DNA of 64,000 nt from Enterovibrio baiacu (GTDB taxonomy: Bacteria; Pseudomonadota; Gammaproteobacteria; Enterobacterales; Vibrionaceae). The DNA is taken from assembly GCF_004120195.1 (NCBI RefSeq), contig NZ_SCHN01000009.1:30800-94799 (forward strand). The letters run 5' to 3'. A program made the translations under genes and the position numbers. This document shows positions 9,744 to 17,949 of the stretch, piece by piece (position 1 is the stretch's first letter; each line of letters starts with the position of its first letter). A model generated the notes under the pieces. The model ran no database searches. It had not been told where the DNA came from and was given only the letters and a program-made list of their open reading frames with translations.

Positions 9744-9767
9744 AAAAATGTAAGCGGTTACATTTTT
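9744..9767. promoter_or_regulatory. Perfect inverted repeat, LacI-family-like operator
   Basis: AAAAATGTAA and TTACATTTTT form a 10-bp perfect inverted repeat around GCGG, about 50 bp upstream of the sulfite-oxidase-like gene. The core TGTAAGCGGTTACA fits the general LacI/GalR-type half-site pattern. A hairpin role is the alternative. Confidence 0.45.
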
Positions 9768-9923
9768 GTAACGTAAAGTATAGGCACACCTTTGATTGGG
9801 TTTTAGGGTGACTTGCAGGGCATTCTTAGTAGCGGGACATGGATGCATGAATATGCAATGAAATTTGAGAGGTATGCGCGTTTTTTGATAAACAAAAAAC
9901 ACGCATTCGAGGCGCTGCTTTGT

Positions 9924-11198
9924 TTAAAACTGCGTGATCATCCAATCGCGGACGACAAAACTGTCATCGGATAACGCAATATAACGCCACTTATCGAAGG
10001 TCAAACAAGGGTGCGATGTCGAGAAAGTTAAGATATCGCCCACTTGAAGGTCACAGTGTTCAGGCACGTCCATAAAGGTGTGTTGATCCATCACCGCTGT
10101 CGCCACAAGCCCTTTGACATCAAGGGCTTTACCTTGCCTAAAGCCGCGTTCAGCGATGGGAAGGCCAGCATCATAGGCCGCATCTCGTTTACCCATGCCA
10201 ATCACGGCTTTGCCTTTTTCGGGTAACGAAATGACATACGCCCAGACTTCCAGCGCGTTTTGCAGATCGCCCTGAATCTGCTCGGCGATACCTTGGTTTT
10301 GTTTGGCGCGCGCGTTTACTTTTTTCTGAGCGACGCGATAGATGCCGCTGTCGTGTGTGACATAACAACCGGGGCGGATAACAGGCAGCAAATCCGCGTA
10401 GCGCGAGAAAACATCTGCAACGATGTCATACCACGCAGACCCCGCACCGGTGAGGATGGTGTCAGGCGTGTCGATTAGCCCCTCACTTTTCAGTGACTGG
10501 CAACATTGTGCGGTCTCTTCGATAAAGGCGCGAACGCGATTTTCCATGTCTTCGCCATGAATCACGCCTTCATACACTTCTACACCTGCTAATGACACGC
10601 CGGGTAGTGCATGTACGTAACGCGCAAGTTCTGCTGCAGCCTCTGTGCCGCGAATGCCACAGCGTCCACCTGGCACGCCCAGCTCAACAAACACCTTCAT
10701 GCGTTGGTTCTGCTCCCCAAAGAAAGCGGAGAGTTGCTCAACGTTCTGGCGCGAGTCGACACTGCAATATATATCGACAGCGTGCTCGCGTTGAAGCGCC
10801 GCAATGGATGCCATGTTGGCGTTGCCGACTAACTGGTTCGCGATGATGATGTTTTTCGCACCCATCGCCACTGCAATTTCGGCTTGGGCGGGCGTGGCGA
10901 TGGTCATCCCCCACGCACCGTGCGCCAGTTGTTGCTTGAAGAGCGTCGGGGTCATTGACGTTTTGCCGTGTGGACAAAGTTTCACGCCGTTTTTATCCGC
11001 GAAGGTTTGCATCCACGTCAGGTTGTTGGTCAACGCTGTTTGGGAAATCACGGCAGCGGGCAGGCTGATGTCTTCTTCTAGCAAGTGATATTGCCCGTTT
11101 TCCTTCTGTTCAACCCAAACGCCTTTGGTGCCGATAGGCCAACCTTCTCGATAGGTATCCTGATAGGGGGAAGCGTCATTGTGCGTCGAGTGAGTCAT
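9924..11198 (-). CDS. PLP-dependent D-threonine aldolase / D-serine dehydratase-like protein
   Basis: The 424-residue protein has the alanine-racemase N-terminal TIM-barrel fold. LCPHGKTSMTP near residues 78-88 contains the PLP-binding Lys, and GVPGGRCGIRG is the downstream phosphate-binding glycine region. The C-terminal D-serine-dehydratase-like domain includes the metal-site end PEHCDLQVGD (His and Cys). Family members cleave D-threonine-type beta-hydroxy amino acids or deaminate D-serine, using PLP and a divalent metal. A broken ridA-type gene lies just upstream on the other strand. RidA proteins hydrolyse the reactive enamines that PLP deaminases make, which favours a deaminase role. GGAG lies seven bases before the ATG. 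Confidence 0.8.
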   Translation of the reverse strand: MTHSTHNDASPYQDTYREGWPIGTKGVWVEQKENGQYHLLEEDISLPAAVISQTALTNNLTWMQTFADKNGVKLCPHGKTSMTPTLFKQQLAHGAWGMTIATPAQAEIAVAMGAKNIIIANQLVGNANMASIAALQREHAVDIYCSVDSRQNVEQLSAFFGEQNQRMKVFVELGVPGGRCGIRGTEAAAELARYVHALPGVSLAGVEVYEGVIHGEDMENRVRAFIEETAQCCQSLKSEGLIDTPDTILTGAGSAWYDIVADVFSRYADLLPVIRPGCYVTHDSGIYRVAQKKVNARAKQNQGIAEQIQGDLQNALEVWAYVISLPEKGKAVIGMGKRDAAYDAGLPIAERGFRQGKALDVKGLVATAVMDQHTFMDVPEHCDLQVGDILTFSTSHPCLTFDKWRYIALSDDSFVVRDWMITQF

Positions 11199-11282
11199 TC
11201 CTTTTCTCCTAGCCGTTGCCGTGATTCATCTGAAATGGCGATGTTGTCGCGGGCGCAATTGTTGATCAGTCTCGCTTAGCCG

Positions 11283-11437
11283 TTACAAAACTGCGTCGAT
11301 ATGATGAAAGAAGCGGGATACGGATTAGAAGATGTGATCCACATGAAAGTAGTATTGACGGATTCGCGCTATTTTCAGTCATCAATAAGGTGTTTCAGTC
11401 GTTTTTTGGCGAACACCCGCTGACCAAACAAACATAA
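11283..11437 (+). pseudogene. RidA/YjgF-family gene remnant with frameshift
   Basis: One frame encodes VDMMKEAGYGLEDVIHMKV followed by VLTD, a hallmark RidA stretch. After about residue 28 the homology moves to another frame, which gives VFQSFFGEHPLTKQT and a stop (RidA typically has a FFGEHPPART end). The N-terminal half and the final ~25 residues of RidA are missing. No start codon or ribosome site is present. It is followed by a good plus-strand terminator, probably the original one. Confidence 0.75.
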
Positions 11438-11461
11438 CAATATTAAGTCTCACACCACTTG

Positions 11462-11485
11462 GCCATCAGGAATGATGGCTTTTTT
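11462..11485 (+). terminator. Terminator after the ridA remnant
   Basis: GCCATC / GATGGC stem with a 6-nt loop, then six T on the plus strand. It overlaps the 3' end of the convergent desaturase-like gene. Confidence 0.75.
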
Positions 11486-12380
11486 CTTTTCCCGTTTTTT
11501 CACCGAGATCCCCCGTCGTACTTTCGCGCGCCAAGATAGCCGTATCACTGAACGCAGGTGAACCAAAAAGGTACTTTAGCCGCGTCTTCATGGGTGTAGG
11601 CTTGCGAGAAAATGCCAATGTTGTGAGCGTTTTCCATTGGTGAAACGTCGCTACAAAGGGATTCCAACTGTTGACGGGCTTGGGAATGCCATAGTCGATG
11701 TGAATATCATCCTTCTCTTCCACGTATGTGCCAAAGCACTTGTCCCAAATGATCAGTACGCCCGCAAAGTTACGGTCAATGTATTCAGGATTTCTCGCAT
11801 GATGCACGCGGTGATGTGAAGGGGTATTGAAAATGTACTCAACCCAGCCAAGTTTGCCGACGATGCGAGTATGAACAAAGAACTGAAACCCAAGATTTAA
11901 CGCCACAACCAACACCACGAACGTTGGGTCAAACCCGATCAGCATGAGTGGTGTCCAAAAGAGCCACATGCCCGACAATGGGTAGGTCAGGCTTTGGCGA
12001 AAGGCGGTGGTGAAGTTCATGTTCTCGGAGCTATGGTGCGCCACGTGTGAAGCCCAAAGCCAGTGAACATGGTGCGATGCGCGGTGGAACCAGTAATAGA
12101 AGAAATCTTGCAGCACAAAAACGGCGAAAACGGTGACAGGCGTCAGGGTGATATCAAACAAGCGGAATTGAAATAGCCAGAGGAAGAAGGGCATGAGCAG
12201 CAAGGTGGCAATGACGTCTGCGCCTTGATGAAGGCCGGCAAGGCTAAAATTGCAGAGCAATTCTTTGAAGGAGTAGTCAGTTTGGTGGCGGCGTTTCAGT
12301 ACGCGATACTCCAAGATCATGCAAATCAGGAATATCGGGGAAAGAAAAAGCAGTGTCAGTGATGCTAAGCCTGAATCCAT
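11466..12380 (-). CDS. Sterol desaturase / fatty-acid hydroxylase family membrane protein
   Basis: An integral membrane di-iron enzyme of about 304 residues. The histidine clusters are visible: HRASHH, HVAHHSSE and HHRVHHARN, together the HX3H, HX2HH and HX2HH motifs that hold the iron pair. Four to five hydrophobic segments surround them. Family members hydroxylate or desaturate sterols, fatty acids or alkylglycerols using O2. The bacterial substrate cannot be inferred. The start is set at the ATG preceded by GGAGGCGAC rather than seven codons upstream. It is transcribed alone, convergent with the ridA remnant. Confidence 0.85.
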   Translation of the reverse strand: MDSGLASLTLLFLSPIFLICMILEYRVLKRRHQTDYSFKELLCNFSLAGLHQGADVIATLLLMPFFLWLFQFRLFDITLTPVTVFAVFVLQDFFYYWFHRASHHVHWLWASHVAHHSSENMNFTTAFRQSLTYPLSGMWLFWTPLMLIGFDPTFVVLVVALNLGFQFFVHTRIVGKLGWVEYIFNTPSHHRVHHARNPEYIDRNFAGVLIIWDKCFGTYVEEKDDIHIDYGIPKPVNSWNPFVATFHQWKTLTTLAFSRKPTPMKTRLKYLFGSPAFSDTAILARESTTGDLGEKTGKEKSHHS

Positions 12381-12488
12381 GTCGCCTCCATATGTACTCA
12401 TACCCGCGAGATATAAGTGACACTACATGACTGTAGGAGAAGCGACAAATTCAGTGTGGCAAAATGATAACAGCGATGAATGAGCTGG

Positions 12489-12779
12489 TTATGATTTCTT
12501 TAGCTTTTCCATGGCATTCGCCCACGGATCTGCTGGGGTGTTGTCGCCCGCGCAGAAGGTGTCGAGGTAAAGGTTTTCGACTTGTTCCTTTGCCCAAGGC
12601 GTGCGGCGCAAAAACTTCAGGCTAGATTTCACCGAAGGGTCATTCTTAAAACAGTTAATAGCAATCAGTTTACCGAGCTGCGCCCAGCCGTAATGGTCAA
12701 CTAAATCATTAACGATTTGTTCAAGCTTAACGCCGTGAAGTGGGTTATTAGGTTGCGCGTGCATAGTACTGCTCATCAA
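12489..12779 (-). CDS. VF530-family small DNA-binding protein (DUF2132)
   Basis: A 96-residue protein with the family pattern [43 protein letters not shown] and PWAKEQVE. The family is named after a Vibrio fischeri protein of known fold and is described as a double-stranded DNA-binding helical protein. Its cellular role is unclear. The first Met may be residue 1, 2 or 6; no strong ribosome site decides it. Confidence 0.85.
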   Translation of the reverse strand: MMSSTMHAQPNNPLHGVKLEQIVNDLVDHYGWAQLGKLIAINCFKNDPSVKSSLKFLRRTPWAKEQVENLYLDTFCAGDNTPADPWANAMEKLKKS

Positions 12780-12873
12780 TCATTGGAAACGGCAGCGACT
12801 CTGCCACAATGTGCGCCAGTGCGCAATAAATCGTGAGTGAAGAGAGCGTGGGACGTGTGTTTTTTAAGGCAAT

Positions 12874-12900
12874 AAAAAAGGAGCAAAGTGCTCCTTTTTT
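12874..12900 (-). terminator. Intrinsic terminator (bidirectional)
   Basis: GGAGCA / TGCTCC stem with a 3-nt loop flanked by A6 and T6, immediately downstream of the small minus-strand gene that ends at 12917. Confidence 0.85.
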
Positions 12901-12916
12901 CGATCTCATGCAAATA

Positions 12917-13258
12917 TTAACGACGCATTGAAAGTGTTTGGTCGCTGAATTGTGTCATGCGGAGGCGTGTTTTTATGTCTTCACATGCACGCTGAACACT
13001 GAAGATTTCTTCGTCAGAAAGGTGGAAAGACAAGGTGCTTTTGAATCGGATGTCCTCACAAATGTCGGCCAATCCAACAAGGTCGCTCAATTTTGCATCT
13101 TTCGGATCTTTTAGCATTTTTTCATGTTGCTTCTGGATCTGAATTGTATAGATTTTGCTCGAATAAGTGTAAGAGGATAGTGTCATCGCGATCATGGCAA
13201 TCAGTAAAATTGCGGAAACGATGAAAAGTGGTTTTTTATTAGGCAAATCTGAAAACAT
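12917..13258 (-). CDS. Hypothetical single-span membrane protein
   Basis: A 113-residue protein with one N-terminal transmembrane segment (PLFIVSAILLIAMIAMTLSSY, about residues 9-29) and a soluble, charged C-terminal part with two Cys (DICEDIR, RACEDIK). I recognise no family. The gene has its own terminator and stands alone. The topology suggests a periplasm-facing tail. Confidence 0.55.
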   Translation of the reverse strand: MFSDLPNKKPLFIVSAILLIAMIAMTLSSYTYSSKIYTIQIQKQHEKMLKDPKDAKLSDLVGLADICEDIRFKSTLSFHLSDEEIFSVQRACEDIKTRLRMTQFSDQTLSMRR

Positions 13259-13522
13259 GCGAACTTCTTATTGATGTAATTGTAGGTAATTCTCAAACGG
13301 AAAGAGAGTCTACTCTTCTAGGCATTCGCATCGCAAGTACCTTGCGTTTCATTTCACCTGCTTTTTGAGATATTAATCCAAAAATGTGCATCATGATGCG
13401 CATTTGGAACGGTTGTGATTCGCAACCTTTGAATTATTAGGTTGTTACACACTTTTTTCAGGCGACATATTGCACACAGTTAAGTATAATGAGAATCAAT
13501 ATCAATAAAGACCTGTTTAATT
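13259..13522. other. Intergenic region with a Fur-box-like site
   Basis: About 260 bp between divergent genes. Apart from the Fur-like sequence near its right end, I see several AT-rich stretches but no gene or strong hairpin. Confidence 0.5.
13490..13504. promoter_or_regulatory. Fur-box-like operator
   Basis: TGAGAATCAATATCA matches the 7-1-7 Fur motif TGATAAT-N-ATTATCA at 12 of 14 defined positions. It lies 18 bp before the receiver-like gene and about 650 bp before the TonB2-type operon, which would be expected to respond to iron. Confidence 0.5.
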
Positions 13523-13891
13523 ATGTGCCAAGTTCTGATGATTGAACGTGTTGCGTCGCTGTGTGGTTGGGTCAGAACCACGTTTGCCCAACATGGCTGT
13601 AAGGTGACGCGAGTATTGCACGTAAAACAGGCGGAAATTGCGCTTAACCAATGCCATTTCGATTTGGTGCTGATTGCATCAGAGAACACAGCATTGTGCT
13701 TACCTGATATAAAAGTGCTTCGTCATCAAACCGTCGCGCCGATGATTGCTCTGCTGCCTCCAGAATCTGAGTTTGATGATGCTTCTTTATATCAATGTGG
13801 TGTCGATAAGTGCGTGTGTAACAGCATCGACCGCACGTCACTGTGGGAAGCGGCGCAAAGCGTGTTGAGCCAACCCGCTGAAGTAAAATAG
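13523..13891 (+). CDS. Degenerate receiver-domain (pseudo-response-regulator) protein
   Basis: A 122-residue single-domain protein with the beta-alpha rhythm of a CheY receiver: VLMIERVASLCGWVRTTFAQHG, then FDLVLIASENTALCLPDI, then APMIALLPPES, then GVDKCVCNSIDRTSLWEA. The phosphoacceptor Asp expected after DLVLI is Ala/Ser, and the conserved Thr/Ser and Lys positions read Leu and Cys/Asn, so it cannot be phosphorylated in the usual way. It lies between a Fur-like box and the TonB2-type operon on the same strand, which suggests a role tied to iron. That is inference. The ATG follows AT-rich DNA with no clear ribosome site. Confidence 0.55.
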   Translation: MCQVLMIERVASLCGWVRTTFAQHGCKVTRVLHVKQAEIALNQCHFDLVLIASENTALCLPDIKVLRHQTVAPMIALLPPESEFDDASLYQCGVDKCVCNSIDRTSLWEAAQSVLSQPAEVK

Positions 13892-14155
13892 AACGTGAAA
13901 AGCACAAGATAAGAAAGGACTGAACGCCTGCGACGGAAAGCATGTGTCTTTGGCATGGCCGCAAATCGTTGGACAAAACCTCAGTGAATGAGGACACATG
14001 ATCGTTGAGGGAGTGAGTCTGAATCGAAGACAGCTTCTGAATTCACGCATCGTGTTCTTGTTGGGGAATAACAATCGTCACTTATGCAATATAGCGCGGT
14101 ATACTTGGCGAGTTTTTGTTACGCGCAACCATTTTACCCAGAGACTAGCACGACC
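13892..14155. other. Intergenic region before the TonB2-type operon
   Basis: About 260 bp with no gene call. A TATACT at 14100-14105 could be the operon's -10 element, but I see no convincing -35. No second Fur box is evident. Confidence 0.4.
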
Positions 14156-14929
14156 ATGACAATCAACCTGCGTATGGCATCACTTGTATTGATGACCTTG
14201 CCTTTTTCTCTTCATGCCAGCGAGCTTGATACGGCGACAGCCATTGAAGCGCAAACGACAAAATCTGCTGCAGCTTCCCAACAACGCATTGATACCAGCG
14301 CCATCACGTCGCTTCAACTCAAAGCGGACATCGCGCAACGCCAACAAGAAATCGAAAACCTCACCTTGTATCGCAATCACCTTCAAGCGCTGGTCGTAGA
14401 CCAAAACAATGAAGTGGATAGCCTGAACCAACAAATCACCGATATAAAAGAGACCCGCAAAGGTGTAGTACCGCTGATGTATCGCATGATTGATGATTTG
14501 CAGACCTGGGTTGAGCAAGATTTGCCGATCAAATCTGAAACCCGCACGGCGCGTGTTGAAGCACTGAAAGCCATGATGGGACGCGCCGATGTGGCTGATG
14601 CGGAAAAATTCCGACAGATCCTCGAAGCCTATTTGGTGGAGTTGGCTTACGGCGGCAAAATGGGCTTGTACCAAGAAACATTGAACATTGCGGGACAGCA
14701 ACGTGATGTGGACGTGCTGCACCTTGGTCGTTTATCGCTGGTGGCGCGCAGCCTCAATGGTGAAGCCTTCTGGTATTTTGATGCGCCGACGTCGTCTTGG
14801 ACTGCGGTGGATGCCAGTCAAAACGAGGATTTGGCCTTTGCCTTTAAGGTGGCCAATCAAAGCGTTGCGCCAACACTACTGACATTGCCACTGACGGTGT
14901 CGCCTTCTCTCGCGGAGGCACAACAATGA
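14156..14929 (+). CDS. DUF3450 periplasmic protein of the TonB2-type system
   Basis: The start chosen begins a signal peptide (MASLVLMTLPFSLHAS, cut near residue 22) rather than 24 codons upstream. The mature protein opens with a long coiled coil (about residues 50-100) followed by the DUF3450 region GVVPLMYRMIDDLQTWVEQD, then GKMGLYQETLNI and GEAFWYFD. In Vibrio the equivalent first gene lies next to ttpC. Its product is thought to work with TtpC in the periplasm to help TonB2-dependent uptake. Its stop overlaps the ttpC start (ATGA). Confidence 0.8.
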   Translation: MTINLRMASLVLMTLPFSLHASELDTATAIEAQTTKSAAASQQRIDTSAITSLQLKADIAQRQQEIENLTLYRNHLQALVVDQNNEVDSLNQQITDIKETRKGVVPLMYRMIDDLQTWVEQDLPIKSETRTARVEALKAMMGRADVADAEKFRQILEAYLVELAYGGKMGLYQETLNIAGQQRDVDVLHLGRLSLVARSLNGEAFWYFDAPTSSWTAVDASQNEDLAFAFKVANQSVAPTLLTLPLTVSPSLAEAQQ

Positions 14930-16275
14930 GCCGAATGAAACGCACACTCATCGCTGCGCTGTCTGCCTGTACGCTTCTCTCTCCGTTGCCAGCATTGGCT
15001 GATCTGGTCAGTGACACCCGTGTGGCCCAGCAGCAATCGAATGCGCACAATATGGCGCGTGAAGCCGGTTTTGAAGAGACCGAGCAGAATTTGAAAGCAC
15101 AATTGGCCGCGTTGGATGCGCAACATGCTGCGCTAGAAATGGAAACCCAAACGCTAAGCGACACCTTTAGCGATAACGAACAGTATTTGGCGGAGCTTGA
15201 TGAATCCCTGCGCTTGGAAACAGGCACCTTGGGTGAGCTTTTTGGCGTGCTTCGTCAGTCCAGCCGCGAGCTGAAAAATGAACGTGTGGATGCGCCTGCA
15301 GCGATTGGTCAGCCTGATTACGATGCGGCACTTGATCTGATTTTGGATGCGAAGGCCTTACCGTCGCTGTCAGCGTTGAACACGGTTTGGCACGGCATGC
15401 AGGACGAATTAGAAAACGGACGCGTGATTGCGCCATTGACGCTGAATGTGCGTGATGCCGAAGGTGTGGTCACGGAACGTGCCGTTACGCGCTTAGGTAA
15501 CATTGGGCTGGTGGATCAACATGGCTACCTTGGTTGGAACAGTGCGAAGCAGCAAGCCAACCTGTTGCCTGTTCAACCTGAACATGGCCTAACATCGATC
15601 TCGCTGGCACAAACTCAAGCGGGTGACAGCGTGATCCTCGATCCGACCCGTACCGAATTACTCAACCAACTGGCCTTTACTCCAACCTTGAGCGAACGGT
15701 TCGCGCAAGGCGGGCTTGTCGGAAAAATCATCGCCGTGTTGTTGTTTGTTGGCCTTGCAATCAGTGCGGTTCGCGGTGTGTCTTTGTTCCGCGCACGCGT
15801 CGCGATTCGCAAGCAAATGAAGCACCCAGAAACGGCAGGTGATAACCCATTGGGCCGCATTCTTTCTGTGTATCAACAAGCGCCAAATCGTTCATTAGAT
15901 GCGCTTGAATTTCACCTGCTTGAAGCCATTGTTGATGAACAACAGGGCTTTGAAAAAGGCTTGTCCATGCTCAAATTGCTTGCTGCTCTCGCGCCTATGC
16001 TGGGTCTGTTGGGGACAGTGACGGGCATGATTGAAACCTTCCAAGTGATCACGCAGTTCGGTAATGGTGACCCTACCGTGATGGCGGGTGGCATTTCGAT
16101 GGCGCTTATCACCACAGTACTGGGCCTTGTTGCTGCAATGCCATTGCTATTGGCGCATAACGTATTGAGCACGCAAGCGGAAACCTTGCGCGGTACGCTA
16201 GAGAAAGTCGGCATTAGCTTGGTCGCACAGCAATCTGATCTGGCTGATAACACGGTGACCAAGGCAATCGCATGA
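14926..16275 (+). CDS. ttpC: TtpC-like protein: long ExbB/TolQ-family subunit of the TonB2 system
   Basis: The 449-residue protein has a signal peptide (residues 1-25, ending PALA), then a periplasmic coiled coil and beta-rich domain (to about 260). A transmembrane segment follows (IIAVLLFVGLAISAVRGVSLF), then a MotA/TolQ/ExbB domain with AALAPMLGLLGTVTGMIETF and GGISMALITTVLGLVAAMPLL. TtpC is an extra ExbB-like component needed by Vibrio TonB2 but not by TonB1 systems. Overlapping ATGA junctions link it to the genes on both sides, so stoichiometry is probably set by translational coupling. Confidence 0.88.
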   Translation: MSRMKRTLIAALSACTLLSPLPALADLVSDTRVAQQQSNAHNMAREAGFEETEQNLKAQLAALDAQHAALEMETQTLSDTFSDNEQYLAELDESLRLETGTLGELFGVLRQSSRELKNERVDAPAAIGQPDYDAALDLILDAKALPSLSALNTVWHGMQDELENGRVIAPLTLNVRDAEGVVTERAVTRLGNIGLVDQHGYLGWNSAKQQANLLPVQPEHGLTSISLAQTQAGDSVILDPTRTELLNQLAFTPTLSERFAQGGLVGKIIAVLLFVGLAISAVRGVSLFRARVAIRKQMKHPETAGDNPLGRILSVYQQAPNRSLDALEFHLLEAIVDEQQGFEKGLSMLKLLAALAPMLGLLGTVTGMIETFQVITQFGNGDPTVMAGGISMALITTVLGLVAAMPLLLAHNVLSTQAETLRGTLEKVGISLVAQQSDLADNTVTKAIA

Positions 16276-16853
16276 CCGAGCTAACAACTGTGGCTTCTCA
16301 ACCTCTTTCGGCTGGCCTGTTTGACGGGCAGCTCTTTGAGCACGGTTGGCAATCCCTCTCCCTGTTTATGCAGCAGGGTGGCCCCATACTTTGGGGTTTG
16401 GCGCTGGTCGGTGCCGCGAGTTGGTTGGTGGTGATCGAGCGGCTGATTTACGTATTCAGTGTGTTCCCGAAACAAGAAAAGCACTGGATTGAACAGTGGC
16501 GTCAGCGCAAAGGTCAACGTGAATGGGCATCACGCGCCATTCGCGATGGCTGGCTGTTTGAAGCGCATGTGTCGCTGCACCGCAACCTCAATTTACTCAA
16601 AGCATTGGTGTCACTGTGTCCCATGCTGGGGCTATTGGGCACTGTCACCGGCATGATCACTGTGTTTGATGTGATGGCTGTGCAAGGGACGGGAGAGCCG
16701 CGCTTAATGGCGGCGGGCATTTCAATGGCAACCCTTCCAACGATGGCGGGCATGGTTGTGGCGCTTGCGGGCATGTTCGCGCAAGCCCGAATTTCTAAAA
16801 TTTGTGAGCGCCGTGAAGCGTCGCTGACGAAAGCATTAAGGAGTCGCTCGTGA
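16272..16853 (+). CDS. exbB: ExbB-family proton-channel subunit of the TonB2 system
   Basis: The 193-residue inner-membrane protein has a first segment GPILWGLALVGAASWLVVIERL and a canonical MotA/TolQ/ExbB core, ALVSLCPMLGLLGTVTGMI, followed by GISMATLPTMAGMVVALAGM. It is shorter than classical ExbB (about 240), as usual for TonB2-type copies. ExbB and ExbD use the proton-motive force to energise TonB. It begins within the ttpC stop and ends overlapping the GTG of exbD. Confidence 0.9.
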   Translation: MTELTTVASQPLSAGLFDGQLFEHGWQSLSLFMQQGGPILWGLALVGAASWLVVIERLIYVFSVFPKQEKHWIEQWRQRKGQREWASRAIRDGWLFEAHVSLHRNLNLLKALVSLCPMLGLLGTVTGMITVFDVMAVQGTGEPRLMAAGISMATLPTMAGMVVALAGMFAQARISKICERREASLTKALRSRS

Positions 16854-17254
16854 GGTTTCAGCGTGCGCAAAAAAATCGTGAAGATGCTCAAATCGATCTC
16901 ACGTCGATGCTCGACATCGTCTTTATCATGCTGATTTTCTTTATCGTGACGAGCTCGTTTGTGCGTGAATCCGGTGTGGATGTAAACCGTCCTTCTGCCA
17001 GCAATGCTTCTGCCAAAGCAAGCGCCGGTATTTTCGTGGCGATCACCGCCAACAATGACATCTACATTGATCAGCGTGTCATTGATGCAGAACGTGTCGA
17101 AGCAACGTTAGAACGCCTGCTGATAGACCAACCCGAAGCATCTTTAGTGATTCAAGCCGATGAACACGCCTATAACGGCACTGTGGTCACGGTGATTGAT
17201 GCCGCTAAAAGTGCGGGTATTGCCAATATTGCATTGGCGGCGGAGCAACCCTAA
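16850..17254 (+). CDS. exbD: ExbD-family subunit of the TonB2 system
   Basis: The 134-residue protein has a cytoplasmic N-terminus and one transmembrane helix containing DLTSMLDIVFIMLIFFIVTS, with the conserved proton-carrying Asp (LD, about residue 24). A periplasmic ExbD/TolR domain follows (IFVAITANNDIYID, LVIQADEHAYNGTVVTVIDAAKSAGI). It starts with GTG overlapping the exbB stop (GTGA) and is followed directly by tonB through a TAATG junction. Confidence 0.9.
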   Translation: MRFQRAQKNREDAQIDLTSMLDIVFIMLIFFIVTSSFVRESGVDVNRPSASNASAKASAGIFVAITANNDIYIDQRVIDAERVEATLERLLIDQPEASLVIQADEHAYNGTVVTVIDAAKSAGIANIALAAEQP

Positions 17255-17949
17255 TGTCACGTTGGGTTATTGCACTGCCTTTGGCGATTGCGTGTGTGTC
17301 TGGCTTGTTTCTATTGATGGCAGCCATGGTGACACCCACAACGTTTGAGGACGATGAAAACAAAAGCGGCATGGTGTTTGATTTGGTGATGCAAGAGCCT
17401 GAAATGGAACTGAATCGACGCCTGCGCGACGTACCGCCTAAGCCGGAAGAACCGCAAGAGCCTATGTCTCAGCCAGCACAAGCAGCGGCGCCTCAAACGC
17501 AGACACAGACCTTGTCTTCCCCGCTTCCTCAGTTATCGTTTGATATGCAGGTAGAAGGGATCAGCATTTCAGCGCCAACGTTTGAGCAGCCTGTGGTGGC
17601 AGAAAGTGCGGTGGGAGAGATTGCCGAAGTCAGCCTTGCTGCGCCAATAGCGTCAGATTTGGATGGCACGTCGAATCAACAAGCCATGCCGATGTATCGC
17701 TCAGAGCCGAGCTACCCAGCGAAGGCGCTGCGTCGCCGCATTGAAGGGTATGTGGTGATCCGTTTTACCATTGATGAAACCGGGCGTCCGCAAGATTTAG
17801 AAGTGGTGGAAGCCTCGCCGAAGCGCGTCTTTGAACGTGATGCCATGCGCGCCCTAAAGCGTTGGAAATACCAACCAAAACGCCTTGACGGTAAAGCCAT
17901 CAAGCAACCGAATCAAACAGCAAAAATAGAGTTTAAGTTAGCCAAATGA
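17254..17949 (+). CDS. tonB: TonB2-type energy transducer
   Basis: The 231-residue protein has an N-terminal anchor (IALPLAIACVSGLFLLMAAMV), a short Pro/Glu/Gln-rich periplasm-spanning stretch (PPKPEEPQEP), and the C-terminal TonB domain. That domain starts at YPAKALRRRIEGYVVIRFTI and ends with MRALKRWKYQPKR. TonB contacts the TonB box of outer-membrane receptors and passes on energy from ExbBD for siderophore, haem or vitamin uptake. No receptor gene is in the window. Residues 95-150 form a less conserved linker. Confidence 0.9.
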   Translation: MSRWVIALPLAIACVSGLFLLMAAMVTPTTFEDDENKSGMVFDLVMQEPEMELNRRLRDVPPKPEEPQEPMSQPAQAAAPQTQTQTLSSPLPQLSFDMQVEGISISAPTFEQPVVAESAVGEIAEVSLAAPIASDLDGTSNQQAMPMYRSEPSYPAKALRRRIEGYVVIRFTIDETGRPQDLEVVEASPKRVFERDAMRALKRWKYQPKRLDGKAIKQPNQTAKIEFKLAK

